From Microbulbifer sp. MKSA007 (GTDB taxonomy: Bacteria > Pseudomonadota > Gammaproteobacteria > Pseudomonadales > Cellvibrionaceae): 64,000 nt of DNA. The position numbers were made by a program, and so were the translations under genes. The notes under the pieces are model-generated. The model was not told where the DNA came from. It worked only from the letters and a program-made list of their open reading frames with translations, and did no database searches. Numbering within the stretch: the first letter of the stretch is position 1; each line of letters starts with the position of its first letter. The DNA is taken from positions 310,001 to 374,000 of the forward strand of contig CP128431.1 of assembly GCA_032615215.1 (NCBI GenBank). The letters are read 5' to 3'. Positions 1-8,527 of this stretch are shown one piece after another.

Positions 1-94
1 CCCACAAAACCCACCGGCCCGCGCCTGCGGCGAATGCAAACTCGCCCTAGACAGCCTCAAAGTAGAAATCCTCATCACAGCCGCCGCGGCTTGA
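1..94 (+). CDS. RidA-family protein, C-terminal fragment
   Basis: A reading frame open from the window edge (frame starting at base 2) to a TGA at 92-94 encodes about 30 residues. Its tail has the pattern P-A-R-A-C then V-E-I then a run of alanines, which aligns with the C-terminus of the complete RidA homologue at 22173-22523 (K-P-A-R-A-C, V-E-F, A-A-Q). The arginine of PAR corresponds to the catalytic arginine of RidA enamine/imine deaminases. The rest of the gene lies outside the window, so length and neighbours cannot be judged. Confidence 0.6.
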   Translation, partial: PQNPPARACGECKLALDSLKVEILITAAAA

Positions 95-283
95 TTGCTC
101 GCTCTATAGTCGACGCATGGGCTCATTTTGGCCCATGCCGATAGCTTCTAAATCAGCGCTTCAAGGATATAACTGAGGACATTTCTTAACACCATCGCTG
201 ATGCAATTTTAAATTGCATATAGTTATATATGCACCTAACCTTTTTCTTGTGCATTCTGCATTCATTTATAGAGTTAGCGACA

Positions 284-1806
284 ATGAACAATACAGTTCT
301 AGACCATTCAACCAATCTTGCCCCTTCAGTAGAAGAGAGCAACCAAATTACTGAATTCTTGAAACTGACGGTACCAGGCATCAGCCAAAGAGGCAGATTA
401 GGAAGTTCCGTTGCAGTTAATGAGGCAGGGGTTATCGCTGTAGGAGCAAGTACAGCTGCCGAAGCAGACCTAATTCTATCTGGCTCTGTTACAGTCTTTC
501 GTCCTCTAGGCGATGGCAGCTATGAGGAAGTATATATAGCTGCACCAGAAGATCTTGCCGAAGCTCAATTCGGCGAGGCAATAAGCATCATGAACGACGG
601 TACGCTGATTGTTGGCGCTCCTCATGCCAGTCCAGATGGCTTCGTTCGAGGGGGCGCCGTCTATGTGTACCCAATTGGTAACGATGGATACTATTCTACC
701 CCCATCAAACTAATAGCCTCAGACACCAGCCATGTTGACTTCTTCGGCTCCGCAGTCTCGGTAAATGAAAGTGGACAAATTGTAGTAGCAGCAAAGGGTG
801 ATGATGCAGACGGTGTCTATAACGCCGGTGCTATCTACGTCTTTACTCCTCAAGAAGATGGCAGTTACAAGGAACTAAAACTGAGTTCTCCTTCTGTAGC
901 CGCCTACTTTGGTTCATCAGTCTCCATTAATGAGGACGGCCTTATTGCTGTCGGAGCTTCTGGCGAGCATGATTCAACAGGGGCTTTATACATCTACAAA
1001 CCTACAGAGAGTGGATATGATAACCCAATCAAACTTGAAGTAGACGACCTATTTTTCTATGACCAGTTTGGAGCTGCTGTGTCAGTCAATGATGTTGGAG
1101 AGATTTTGGTGAGTCAGCCAGGCAACATGGTTGATGGAAAATATGTTGCAGGTTCTGTTTTGCTTTTCAAACCAGACCCGCAAGGAAACTACACTCAAAA
1201 AAAGAATTTACTGTATCCGATCCAGCTGATGGCCACATGTTTGGCTCCTCTGTCGCCATGAATTCTTCTGGTGTAGTCGTTATCGGAGCAAAGGCAATGG
1301 AAACAGGTGGTTTTGTCTCTGTGTTCAAAGTCCAGGATGACGGTAGCTACAAAGAGTTTAAAGTCGCAGTACCTGATACGATATATGCTGATGAGTTTGG
1401 GTATTCTATAGCCATCAATGAAGCTGGAACAATCATCATCGGCAAGCCAGGTGAAGACACAGAAACCGCCTATAATACTGGCGCAATTTATGTCCTTGAA
1501 CCAGACGAAAACGGCAACTACACCAGTACGGCTAATGAGACGCAGCCAGAAATGACTGATAACGAAACCTTCGATTTCTCACAAAGTGGTTTTGGTCAGG
1601 CAACACTTGTAGATTTTGAAGTGGGTGAAGGCTCAAATGATGTGATCGAATTTGATCAGGCGGTATTTGCTGATTTCGATGAAGTGATTGCTGCTACCAG
1701 CACGAATGGTGCTGATACGGTCATCACTCTTGACGCTGATAACTCTGTCACATTGAAGAATGTTTCATTGGCAGACCTTCACGCAGATGATTTCCAGTTT
1801 GTCTAA
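284..1806 (+). CDS. FG-GAP beta-propeller protein with type I secretion tail, frame broken at 1198-1204
   Basis: Two frames join into one protein of about 507 residues. Seven repeats of the FG-GAP type (F-G-S-x-V-S-x-N-x-x-G-x-I-x-V-G) suggest a seven-bladed propeller; five lie before the break and two after it. The last 90 residues (D-F-x-x-G-x-N-D-V-I-x-F, then a Gly/Asp-rich stretch ending D-D-F-Q-F-V) resemble the uncleaved C-terminal signal of type I secreted proteins. No N-terminal signal is seen, which fits that route. ATG 284 is preferred over ATG 230, which would add an unrelated hydrophobic leader; neither has a strong ribosome site. Frame 2 runs to a stop at 1261, and the sequence resumes in frame 1 from about 1201. 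As read without slippage, the product lacks two blades and the secretion tail. Surface or extracellular adhesion is an inference. Confidence 0.65.
1182..1204 (+). other. Candidate -1 frameshift site (A7 run with upstream SD-like element)
   Basis: In the upstream frame the codons read CAA AAA AAG, so bases 1198-1204 are the heptamer A AAA AAG, the slippery sequence used in E. coli dnaX. A -1 slip moves exactly into the frame that continues the propeller. AAGGA at 1182-1186 lies 11 bases upstream, near the spacing of the stimulatory SD-like element in dnaX. A weak hairpin (GGCCA/TGGCT) lies further downstream than usual. A missing A in the run would give the same picture. Confidence 0.4.
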
Positions 1807-1924
1807 GTCGAGCATGCAGGCCAATAACTTCAAACTCTTCGAGTAGCTGTTGGCTTGCAACTGCTCTTCCTGATCAGAATTGCAAAACACTCAGAGAGAG
1901 GACTTGGTCTTTCTCTCTGAGGGC

Positions 1925-2221
1925 TTATAAGCGGCCATCCGAGTAGAGCTCCAGAAGCGCGAGGAGGGTGGCGTAGAGCCAGATTGCGAGAGGCAAGCCG
2001 AGGGCGTAGAGGATGCCTGTTGTGAGAAGTTTGGCGGATGCGCGCCTGAACGCGGTATTCTGACTGCGCCAGAAAGCAGGAGTTAGAACAGCGAGCTTAT
2101 GTCTCTTGCCGGAAGAGTGCTTTCGAAGCAGGTCATACTCGGACTTCTGAGTGATCCTGTAAAAGGTGAAGAGGCTGGCGATGCAGATCAGGAAGATGCC
2201 AATGTAAAGCGCGGCGTCCAT
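1925..2221 (-). CDS. Small membrane protein, paralogue of the next gene
   Basis: A 98-residue protein with a hydrophobic N-terminal segment (about residues 4-20), a basic central stretch, and a second hydrophobic segment (about 68-90). I do not recognise a named family. It is clearly related along its length to the protein at 2340-2645: shared features are an N-terminal Y-I-G-I, E-Y-x-x-L-R-K, a central L-x-P-A-F-W, and a C-terminal G-R-L. The basic region probably faces the cytoplasm, giving a two-helix hairpin topology. Function unknown. Confidence 0.6.
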   Translation of the reverse strand: MDAALYIGIFLICIASLFTFYRITQKSEYDLLRKHSSGKRHKLAVLTPAFWRSQNTAFRRASAKLLTTGILYALGLPLAIWLYATLLALLELYSDGRL

Positions 2222-2339
2222 TTCTTGGTTTTCTCCCTGCAGCCGATTGACTGTGAATGCCTATTCTTCGAGTACATTCCGTTCAAAAAGAATGCCACAT
2301 GCTTGGAGGAGGGGGATAAGTTCTTTCTCAGATCAGAGA

Positions 2340-2645
2340 TTATAAGGGTAATCGGCCAGTCATATAGAAGTAAATGAAATCCAGAAAAGCAGAATAGCCC
2401 AATATCCAGAACGGGGCGCCAAACGCATGAACAAGACCAATCTTAGCCAGCTTCACATAGGCGGGCTTCAGCGCAGGCTCCTTCTTGTACCAAAATGCGG
2501 GCAGCAGGAAGATGAAGTTCAGATTGCGCGCGAGATTGCGTTTTCTCAGCTCTTCGTATTCTGGCCTCTGACGGATCTTGTGAAAAGAGTAGATCGTACC
2601 AGCGAAAATCACGATTATTCCGATGTACCGTAAAGCATCTATCAT
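2340..2645 (-). CDS. Small membrane protein, paralogue of the previous gene
   Basis: A 101-residue protein with two predicted membrane segments (about residues 6-22 and 70-92) around a basic middle containing L-L-P-A-F-W. It is the upstream copy of a tandem pair with 1925-2221, separated by about 118 bases, and the two may be co-transcribed. Similarity covers the whole length, so a tandem duplication followed by divergence is likely. The family is not recognised and no function is assigned. Confidence 0.6.
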   Translation of the reverse strand: MIDALRYIGIIVIFAGTIYSFHKIRQRPEYEELRKRNLARNLNFIFLLPAFWYKKEPALKPAYVKLAKIGLVHAFGAPFWILGYSAFLDFIYFYMTGRLPL

Positions 2646-2862
2646 CTGATTTGTTTTATGTCCCTAAGCAAGCCAACTTATGCCCGCGCGGTGAAGCACC
2701 GTAGCGTTGGTCTTTTAATTCGGTGAAGGGCGCCCTTAGCACATATGCAAAGAGCAATCATCAGCAAAGCACGGCCTATCACGGTACAGTAGCGAGATCT
2801 TACCGTGGTGGAGTGGTACGCAACCTTCCTTGAGGGCTATTTTCAGCCGGTTTTCACATTGC

Positions 2863-2910
2863 AACGCATAAAAACGCAAAATTTTGCATAGTAACGCACA
2901 GAATAACGCA
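2863..2910 (+). repeat. Four AACGCA direct repeats
   Basis: The hexamer AACGCA starts at 2863, 2873, 2893 and 2905, so the first three copies lie 10 and 20 bases apart, on one helical face. This could be a protein-binding array; no protein can be named. Confidence 0.35.
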
Positions 2911-3089
2911 GGTGCGCACGTGCTGGTTCGTGATCTACACACAGGGTTGCTTCTATGTCAGGTTGTCGCATCCGCCGAAGTGATGAACTGGTATATCTAA
3001 CTTCTACTAGAGACTAAGATATAAATATATTTCAGTTAAACTGCCACTTTGGGCACAGTTTTCCTCTTCCCACCTTAAGAGCAAATGCA

Positions 3090-3130
3090 AGTATAAACCG
3101 CAATAAACTGCCGAAAACGAGGTTTATACT
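3090..3130. repeat. 10-base inverted repeat, 21-base spacer
   Basis: AGTATAAACC at 3090-3099 is repeated in perfect inversion as GGTTTATACT at 3121-3130. It lies in the gene-free stretch about 400 bases before pntA. It could form a hairpin or bind a dimeric regulator; no T-run follows, so it is not a standard terminator. Confidence 0.4.
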
Positions 3131-3530
3131 CACCGTCGCTCTTATATATGTGAACTATATTGAGATTCATTCAATTTCACTTATCCACCTCGTTCTTTAG
3201 TTTGAGCTCAAACACTTGGGTAAAGGTTTCATTCTGGCGTTCAGATAGTGCTTTACCCTACTGGGATTTGAACGGGGTCCATTTTAAAGATGAAGGGATT
3301 CCGAAGTTTTTAGGAGAGACTTGCAGTTTACGCCAAGGAGCTTAACCTGCCTTGCGAACGAGATTGCTCAAAGAGATTCCTTTGGTCAGTTCGATAAAGT
3401 TTAGGGCCTTTGGTGCATTGCACAAAAACGGAACCAGCCACTACGCTGGGAAAGAGAACAAAAACGATTGGAACAGTTGGTAACGAGCGATTTCTGCTGG
3501 AAACCTATTTAACAGGCAAGAGGTTAGAAC

Positions 3531-5105
3531 ATGATCATAGGGGCTGCCAAGGAAGTCCTTGACGGGGAACGTCGGGTCGCGTTGACGCCGGACAGCGCCC
3601 GACAGCTGCAAAAGCTGGGATACGAGTGCGCTATTGAATCCGGTGCAGGTGAAGCTGCAAACTTCTCAGACAAAGATTACACAGACGCTGACGTAAAGGT
3701 TGTTGCAGACGCAAAAACGCTCTGGGAAACCTCTGATATTGTTATCAAAGTCCGTCCGCCCGAAACTTCTGAACTGGAACTGACGCACGAAGGACAATCC
3801 GTCATCAGCTTCTTCTGGCCAGCCCAGAATGGTGAGCTCCTTCAGCAGTTTGCCGATAAGAAGGTGAATGTGCTGGCGATGGATATGGTCCCGCGTATCT
3901 CCCGCGCGCAGAAGATGGATGCTTTGTCATCCATGGCCAACATTGCCGGTTATCGCGCTGTTATTGAAGCTGGTAACAACTTCGGTCGCTTCTTCACCGG
4001 TCAGATCACCGCTGCCGGTAAAGTGCCACCAGCCAAAGTGCTCGTCATCGGCGCTGGCGTTGCCGGCCTTGCCGCAATCGGCGCGTCCACATCTCTGGGC
4101 GCAATCACTCTGGCCTTCGACGTTCGCCCGGAAGTGGCTGAGCAGGTCGAGTCCATGGGCGCTGAGTTCGTTTATCTGGATTTTGAGGAAGAGCAGCAGG
4201 ACGGCGCAGCCACAGGCGGCTATGCTTCTGTTTCTTCTCCAGAATTCCGTGAAGCACAGCTGGCGAAGTTCCGTGAGCTGGCACCGGAAGTCGACATCGT
4301 CATCACCACAGCTCTGATCCCAGGCCGCGATGCGCCTGAGCTCTGGACCGAAGACATGGTCCAGTCCATGAAGCCGGGTTCCGTGATTGTCGACCTTGCT
4401 GCTGAAAAAGGCGGCAACTGCAAACTGACCAAGATGGACGAGAAGATCGTCACCGAGAACGGCATCACCGTGATCGGCTACACTGACTTCCCATCCCGAA
4501 TGGCAACGCAGTCGTCTACGCTGTACGCAACCAACATCCGTCACATGATGACAGACCTGACCCCTGAGAAAGACGGTCAGATCAATATCGACATGGAAGA
4601 CGATGTGATCCGCGGTGCAACGGCAACCAAGGACGGGGAAATCACTTTCCCACCACCAAAGCCGAAAATCGCTGCGATTGCTGCCCAAAAACCGAAGGAA
4701 AAAGCACCAGAGCTGACACCGGAAGAACGCCGTGCCGCTGAAGTTGCGGCCTTCAAAGACCAGACCAAGAAGCAGGTTGCTCTGCTTGCTGGTGGTGGCG
4801 CGTTGCTGCTGCTCGTTGGCCTTGTTGCACCAGCAAGCTTCATGCAGCACTTCATCGTGTTTGTTCTGGCTTGCTTCGTTGGCTTCCAGGTTATCTGGGG
4901 CGTTGCACACTCTCTGCATACCCCGCTGATGGCTGTCACCAACGCGATTTCTTCCATCGTTATCTTGGGTGCACTGTTGCAAATCGGGTCTGGCAGCTGG
5001 CTTGTCATTCTCCTTGCTGCTGTTTCAGTCTTTATGGCTGGTATCAACATCTTCGGTGGCTTCCTCGTAACCCGGCGCATGCTCGCCATGTTCCAGAAGT
5101 CTTAA
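3531..5105 (+). CDS. pntA: NAD(P) transhydrogenase subunit alpha
   Basis: The alpha subunit of the proton-translocating transhydrogenase, which couples proton entry to hydride transfer from NADH to NADP+. The 524 residues match the unsplit E. coli type. Residues 1 to about 380 form the soluble NAD(H) domain I, with a Rossmann glycine motif V-I-G-A-G-V-A-G-L near residues 168-178 and D-V-R-P at the end of the next strand. A charged linker rich in Lys, Glu and Pro precedes the membrane helices of domain II (about 418-515). Some relatives split this gene into two; here it is one. AAGAGG at 3518-3523 precedes the ATG by 7 bases. pntB follows after 13 bases. Confidence 0.95.
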   Translation: MIIGAAKEVLDGERRVALTPDSARQLQKLGYECAIESGAGEAANFSDKDYTDADVKVVADAKTLWETSDIVIKVRPPETSELELTHEGQSVISFFWPAQNGELLQQFADKKVNVLAMDMVPRISRAQKMDALSSMANIAGYRAVIEAGNNFGRFFTGQITAAGKVPPAKVLVIGAGVAGLAAIGASTSLGAITLAFDVRPEVAEQVESMGAEFVYLDFEEEQQDGAATGGYASVSSPEFREAQLAKFRELAPEVDIVITTALIPGRDAPELWTEDMVQSMKPGSVIVDLAAEKGGNCKLTKMDEKIVTENGITVIGYTDFPSRMATQSSTLYATNIRHMMTDLTPEKDGQINIDMEDDVIRGATATKDGEITFPPPKPKIAAIAAQKPKEKAPELTPEERRAAEVAAFKDQTKKQVALLAGGGALLLLVGLVAPASFMQHFIVFVLACFVGFQVIWGVAHSLHTPLMAVTNAISSIVILGALLQIGSGSWLVILLAAVSVFMAGINIFGGFLVTRRMLAMFQKS

Positions 5106-5118
5106 GGGGGCCGGTACT

Positions 5119-6552
5119 ATGGAATTTAGTTTCACTACCGCCGCTTATGTTGTTGCGGCTGTTCTCTTCATTCTGTCTCTGGGCGGTCTGTCCGGTCAGG
5201 AAAGCGCGAAACGTGCTGTATGGTACGGTATCGCGGGTATGGCGCTGGCTGTTGTTGCCACACTCATCGGTCCGGGTTCCGGCCTCTGGCTGCTCTCCGT
5301 TATCCTGATCGCTGCTGGCGGCGTGATCGGTTACTATGTGGCACAGCGCGTGCAGATGACCGAGATGCCTCAGCTGGTTGCCGCCATGCACTCGCTGGTT
5401 GGTCTGGCTGCTGTGTTCGTCGGCTTTAACGCTGATATCGAGCTTGGCCGCGTTCTTGCAATGGATGGAACTGCTCAAAAAGCACTTGAAGGCTTTGCTG
5501 CAGTTCTGGCGAAAAAGACCAGTGTTGAAGTTTCCATTCTTCGCGTAGAAGTCTTCCTTGGCGTGTTCATTGGTGCGGTTACCTTCACCGGTTCTGTCGT
5601 TGCATTCGGCAAGCTGGCAGGAAAGCTTAACTCTAAGGCGATTAAACTACCGGGCGGTCATGCGCTCAACGCAGGCGCTGCAATTGCTTCAATTATTCTG
5701 GGCATCATGTACTTCAACGATGCAGGTATCTGGACTCTAATCCTGATGACCCTGCTGGCATTCTTCATCGGTTACCATCTGATCATGGGTATCGGTGGTG
5801 CAGATATGCCTGTTGTTGTCTCCATGCTGAACTCCTACTCAGGCTGGGCAGCTGCAGCGATTGGTTTCTCCCTTGGCAACGACCTTCTCATCGTTGTGGG
5901 TGCGCTCGTTGGTTCTTCTGGTGCAATTCTCTCTTACATCATGTGTAAGGCGATGAACCGCCACTTCGTCTCCGTTATTCTGGGTGGCTTTGGTAACACC
6001 TCTGGCCCTGCTCAGGAAATCGAAGGCGAGATGGTTCCAACGGATACCGACTTCGTTGCAGAAACCCTTTCTGAAGCTGACAGCATCGTTATCGTACCAG
6101 GTTACGGCATGGCTGTTGCTCAGGCACAGCAGTCCGTTTCTGAGCTAACCAAGCGTCTGCGTGACAAAGGTAAAAACGTACGCTTTGCAATCCACCCGGT
6201 TGCAGGTCGTCTGCCAGGTCACATGAACGTTCTGCTGGCTGAAGCGAAAGTGCCTTATGATATCGTTCTGGAAATGGACGAGATCAACGATGACTTCCCG
6301 GATACAGATGTTGTGATCATCATCGGTGCGAACGACATCGTGAACCCGGCAGCTCAGGAAGATCCAAACTCTCCAATCGCTGGCATGCCAGTGCTGGAAG
6401 TCTGGAAAGCCAAGCACGTGTTCATCTCCAAGCGTGGTCAGGGCACCGGCTACTCCGGCATCGAGAACCCACTGTTCTACAAGGAAAACTCCCGCATGTA
6501 TTACGGCGATGCAAAGTCTTCCATGGACGCCCTGCTCGGCAAAATCAGCTAA
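5119..6552 (+). CDS. pntB: NAD(P) transhydrogenase subunit beta
   Basis: The beta subunit, 477 residues: about nine membrane helices (residues 5-265) forming the rest of the proton channel, then the NADP(H)-binding domain III (about 295-477). Domain III shows V-P-G-Y-G-M-A-V-A, H-P-V-A-G-R-L-P-G-H-M-N-V-L-L and G-A-N-D-I-V-N-P-A, the conserved NADP-binding loops. AAGGGGG just after the pntA stop is the ribosome site. Together with pntA it supplies NADPH for biosynthesis and for the many reductive or oxygenase reactions encoded nearby. The operon ends at a strong terminator. Confidence 0.95.
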   Translation: MEFSFTTAAYVVAAVLFILSLGGLSGQESAKRAVWYGIAGMALAVVATLIGPGSGLWLLSVILIAAGGVIGYYVAQRVQMTEMPQLVAAMHSLVGLAAVFVGFNADIELGRVLAMDGTAQKALEGFAAVLAKKTSVEVSILRVEVFLGVFIGAVTFTGSVVAFGKLAGKLNSKAIKLPGGHALNAGAAIASIILGIMYFNDAGIWTLILMTLLAFFIGYHLIMGIGGADMPVVVSMLNSYSGWAAAAIGFSLGNDLLIVVGALVGSSGAILSYIMCKAMNRHFVSVILGGFGNTSGPAQEIEGEMVPTDTDFVAETLSEADSIVIVPGYGMAVAQAQQSVSELTKRLRDKGKNVRFAIHPVAGRLPGHMNVLLAEAKVPYDIVLEMDEINDDFPDTDVVIIIGANDIVNPAAQEDPNSPIAGMPVLEVWKAKHVFISKRGQGTGYSGIENPLFYKENSRMYYGDAKSSMDALLGKIS

Positions 6553-6570
6553 GCTGAACCAGAGTTGAAA

Positions 6571-6619
6571 CAAAGAAACCCCGGAGTGTAATGAACACTC
6601 CGGGGTTTCTTTGTTTTTT
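6571..6619 (+). terminator. Rho-independent terminator after pntB
   Basis: A perfect 19-base stem (6571-6589 with 6595-6613) and a 5-base loop, followed by TTTTTT. The left arm starts with A-rich sequence, so it can also act for the convergent gene ending at 6667. Confidence 0.9.
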
Positions 6620-6666
6620 CTGAACTGAAGCTTCTTCAATGCAGCTCTTCATCGCCAACTAAAAGG

Positions 6667-7560
6667 CTACTGACAGCCCAGCTTCTCAAGCAGTTCTGGG
6701 TTTGCATCAATTGTGGAGTCACCACCGAGCTTACCGTCGTAACCGCAGAGGCGGACTTTGGCGGTTTCGTCGATCATGTCGGGTTGATCGGTGAAGGCGA
6801 CCATGCCGGAGCCGAGGAGGGTGTAAAGGCCCTGTGAGGTTGGTGGAGACAGGTAGCCTTCCGCCTGAACCAAGCCGACTTTGCCGTCGAAGATGCCGGT
6901 TTCCAAAGAAGTGGCGCGGATGCTGCCAGCTTCAGGAATGCCAGTCACCCGAATGACATCACCAGATTCCACGTGTTGCGGAATGATGCCTGCGATCAAG
7001 GTGTTCCCGATCTGAGGCACGTTGCTGGCGCCGACGGAAAGGTTACTGCCAATGATCACCGCGGACTGGCGTGGTGGAACCACTTCAACGCGTGTTGCGA
7101 CCACATCTTCATCCTGCCAGAGACCACTGATCGCGACCCAATCGCCTTGCTTCACAGTGGTCGCAATGGTCAGCGGAACATGAACAGCTGTTCCCATGAT
7201 TTCAAAGATTCTGCCGGTCTCATCTGAGCTGATTTCTGAGACTGGACCAATGATTGGCAATATGCGCCGGATGCTTTGAGCTTCCCAATTCGCACCAGCC
7301 AAATCGGCAACAACGGCGACCGTATCTCCCGGCACCAACTGCGCGGCGGTGAGTGGGCCTAGTTCGTTTTTCACCGGCAGATCAGCAGGGAAGGTAATCC
7401 GCTGCTCGTTGACGATGATACTGCCAAGGCGTGTGATCGTACCGACAATGCCGGTCCCCAAAATACCGCCTTCACGCTCCTCTTCTGCATGTCCTGCAGC
7501 TGGAGCTATTAGAAAACTGGACGCAATCAGAGCGGAAAGTGTGTGCCTCCAAACCATCAT
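6667..7560 (-). CDS. Exported DUF5666-domain protein
   Basis: A 297-residue protein with a Sec signal peptide (hydrophobic core about 8-23, cleavage after A-G-H-A near residue 25). The mature part is built of repeated small beta-barrel-like units with patterns such as G-D-x-V-x-V and G-x-W-x-x-E/D-x-V-V-A-T-R-V-E, which I recognise as DUF5666 (an OB-like fold seen in bacterial surface proteins). The last 40 residues contain two cysteines (L-C-G-Y and the C-terminal G-C-Q) that may form a disulphide. It overlaps the preceding DUF6502 gene by 4 bases, so translation is probably coupled. Function unknown; periplasmic or surface location inferred. Confidence 0.7.
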   Translation of the reverse strand: MMVWRHTLSALIASSFLIAPAAGHAEEEREGGILGTGIVGTITRLGSIIVNEQRITFPADLPVKNELGPLTAAQLVPGDTVAVVADLAGANWEAQSIRRILPIIGPVSEISSDETGRIFEIMGTAVHVPLTIATTVKQGDWVAISGLWQDEDVVATRVEVVPPRQSAVIIGSNLSVGASNVPQIGNTLIAGIIPQHVESGDVIRVTGIPEAGSIRATSLETGIFDGKVGLVQAEGYLSPPTSQGLYTLLGSGMVAFTDQPDMIDETAKVRLCGYDGKLGGDSTIDANPELLEKLGCQ

Positions 7561-8375
7561 GCAGCCGCCTCATCAGAGGACGGCTTTTTTGGAAGGACGT
7601 AGGCCCCAAAGGCAAAACGGCCATTTGCGGTCTGTTCCGCATCATTCATCTGCATCTCCCTCGCCAGAGCGTTGACTTCTTCCAAAAGCATCTGGGCTTT
7701 CTCTTGCGTCAGCCTGTTCAGCTTCTCAACTGACTCATCAGATAAATGTGAGTAGCGCAGGATTCGATCAAAATTGAGGGAGGTTCCTTCAGGAGCAATT
7801 AAGTTGTGGGTAGCCGCTGTCAGATGGGTGGAAAGCGTCGCCTGATAGGCCGCGACCTGTTCTGCACTTCCGGCAGCCGGAAGTAAGGCGTGAGTCAACA
7901 AACGATAAAATCCGTCATCTAATTCCGTAACGACACCTTGTTCGATAAGCGCTTCCAAAACCGTTCCCGGCGCCATATCTGCGCGCGTCAGACGCACCAG
8001 CTCATCAAAGCCCGGTTCTTTTTCGCTTCCGTGCCGGGGCAGGTCGCGCGGCGTTCCTTCGCTGCTTTGGAACTCTGGTGCAGTGGCCCAGTAGCTTATG
8101 GCGAGCGCTGAAGCATTGACGGATTTCTTAAGAGATCCGCCGTTTTCGTCGGTTCGTAACCGCTTGACATCCTTACGATGAATTCCGGTCTTCAGGCTAA
8201 CCCGGCTGTCTGTCGTTTTGCCTGGGGTTTCCTCCAGTGCGGCTTGCAGCAGGGCGCGTTTTAAGGCCTCGGTCGCTGGCCCGATTGTGACGCCACGCGC
8301 CACCATCGCTTTCGCCAGCGGGGCAAGAAGCGCTGTGAGGGCAGTCTCAAAAGGGTCTGTTTGCTCGGGACTCAT
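7557..8375 (-). CDS. DUF6502-family protein
   Basis: A cytoplasmic protein of 272 residues. The N-terminal helical part (L-L-A-P-L-A-K-A-M-V-A-R-G-V-T, then K-R-A-L-L-Q-A-A) and the central S-L-K-T-G-I-H-R-K-D-V-K-R-L-R look like a winged-helix DNA-binding region, as I recall for DUF6502. No enzyme motif is seen. It overlaps the exported DUF5666 gene by 4 bases, and this pair recurs in marine alphaproteobacteria to my knowledge. It is divergent from the adenylation-enzyme operon at 8528, so it might regulate it; that is inference only. Confidence 0.65.
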   Translation of the reverse strand: MSPEQTDPFETALTALLAPLAKAMVARGVTIGPATEALKRALLQAALEETPGKTTDSRVSLKTGIHRKDVKRLRTDENGGSLKKSVNASALAISYWATAPEFQSSEGTPRDLPRHGSEKEPGFDELVRLTRADMAPGTVLEALIEQGVVTELDDGFYRLLTHALLPAAGSAEQVAAYQATLSTHLTAATHNLIAPEGTSLNFDRILRYSHLSDESVEKLNRLTQEKAQMLLEEVNALAREMQMNDAEQTANGRFAFGAYVLPKKPSSDEAAA

Positions 8376-8470
8376 TTCCGTTTCCTGTGCTGTCCAGTTC
8401 TCTAATCATTACACCAAAATTTTTCATCCTACGAATTCGTTACTGCTTGTTGAACACTTGTTATACTCAA

Positions 8471-8487
8471 ATGGGAATTTTTCCCAT
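8471..8487. promoter_or_regulatory. Palindrome between divergent operons
   Basis: ATGGGAA-ttt-TTCCCAT is a perfect 7-3-7 dyad, about 40 bases before the adenylation gene and 95 before the DUF6502 gene. A TATACT hexamer (8462-8467) sits directly upstream as a possible -10. This makes it a candidate operator for either direction. Confidence 0.45.
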
Positions 8488-8527
8488 TATCTAGAATGAG
8501 TGTTTATCACCATAAGAGGGACTCGCC

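Larger units (their letters stand above)
2646..3530. other. Long AT-rich intergenic region without a convincing gene
   Basis: About 885 bases separate the small membrane protein from pntA. Only short frames of weak coding character occur (2736-2942 minus, 3160-3345 plus). The region holds a hairpin CGGTG-aag-CACCG (2689-2701), a dyad CACGGTA/TACCGTG (2780-2807), four AACGCA copies (2863-2910), a 10-base inverted repeat (3090-3130) and a GTGCA-T-TGCAC palindrome (3413-3423). The pntA promoter must lie in its right part. It could be eroded DNA or host an unannotated RNA. Confidence 0.5.

Noticed and set aside
148..381. 77-codon open frame on the minus strand over the start of the propeller gene
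   Set aside because: It overlaps the coding start of the FG-GAP gene and has no ribosome site or motif.
2736..2942. 68-codon open frame on the minus strand
   Set aside because: Cysteine-rich, low-quality composition and overlapping the AACGCA repeats and a dyad; no ribosome site.
3255..3275. Sequence resembling a tRNA T-arm on the minus strand (GTTCAAATCCCAG)
   Set aside because: The flanking bases do not form the 5-base T stem, and no acceptor, D or anticodon stems can be placed around it.
3160..3345. 61-codon open frame on the plus strand
   Set aside because: No ribosome site, biased composition rich in Ser/Phe/Trp, and no recognisable motif.
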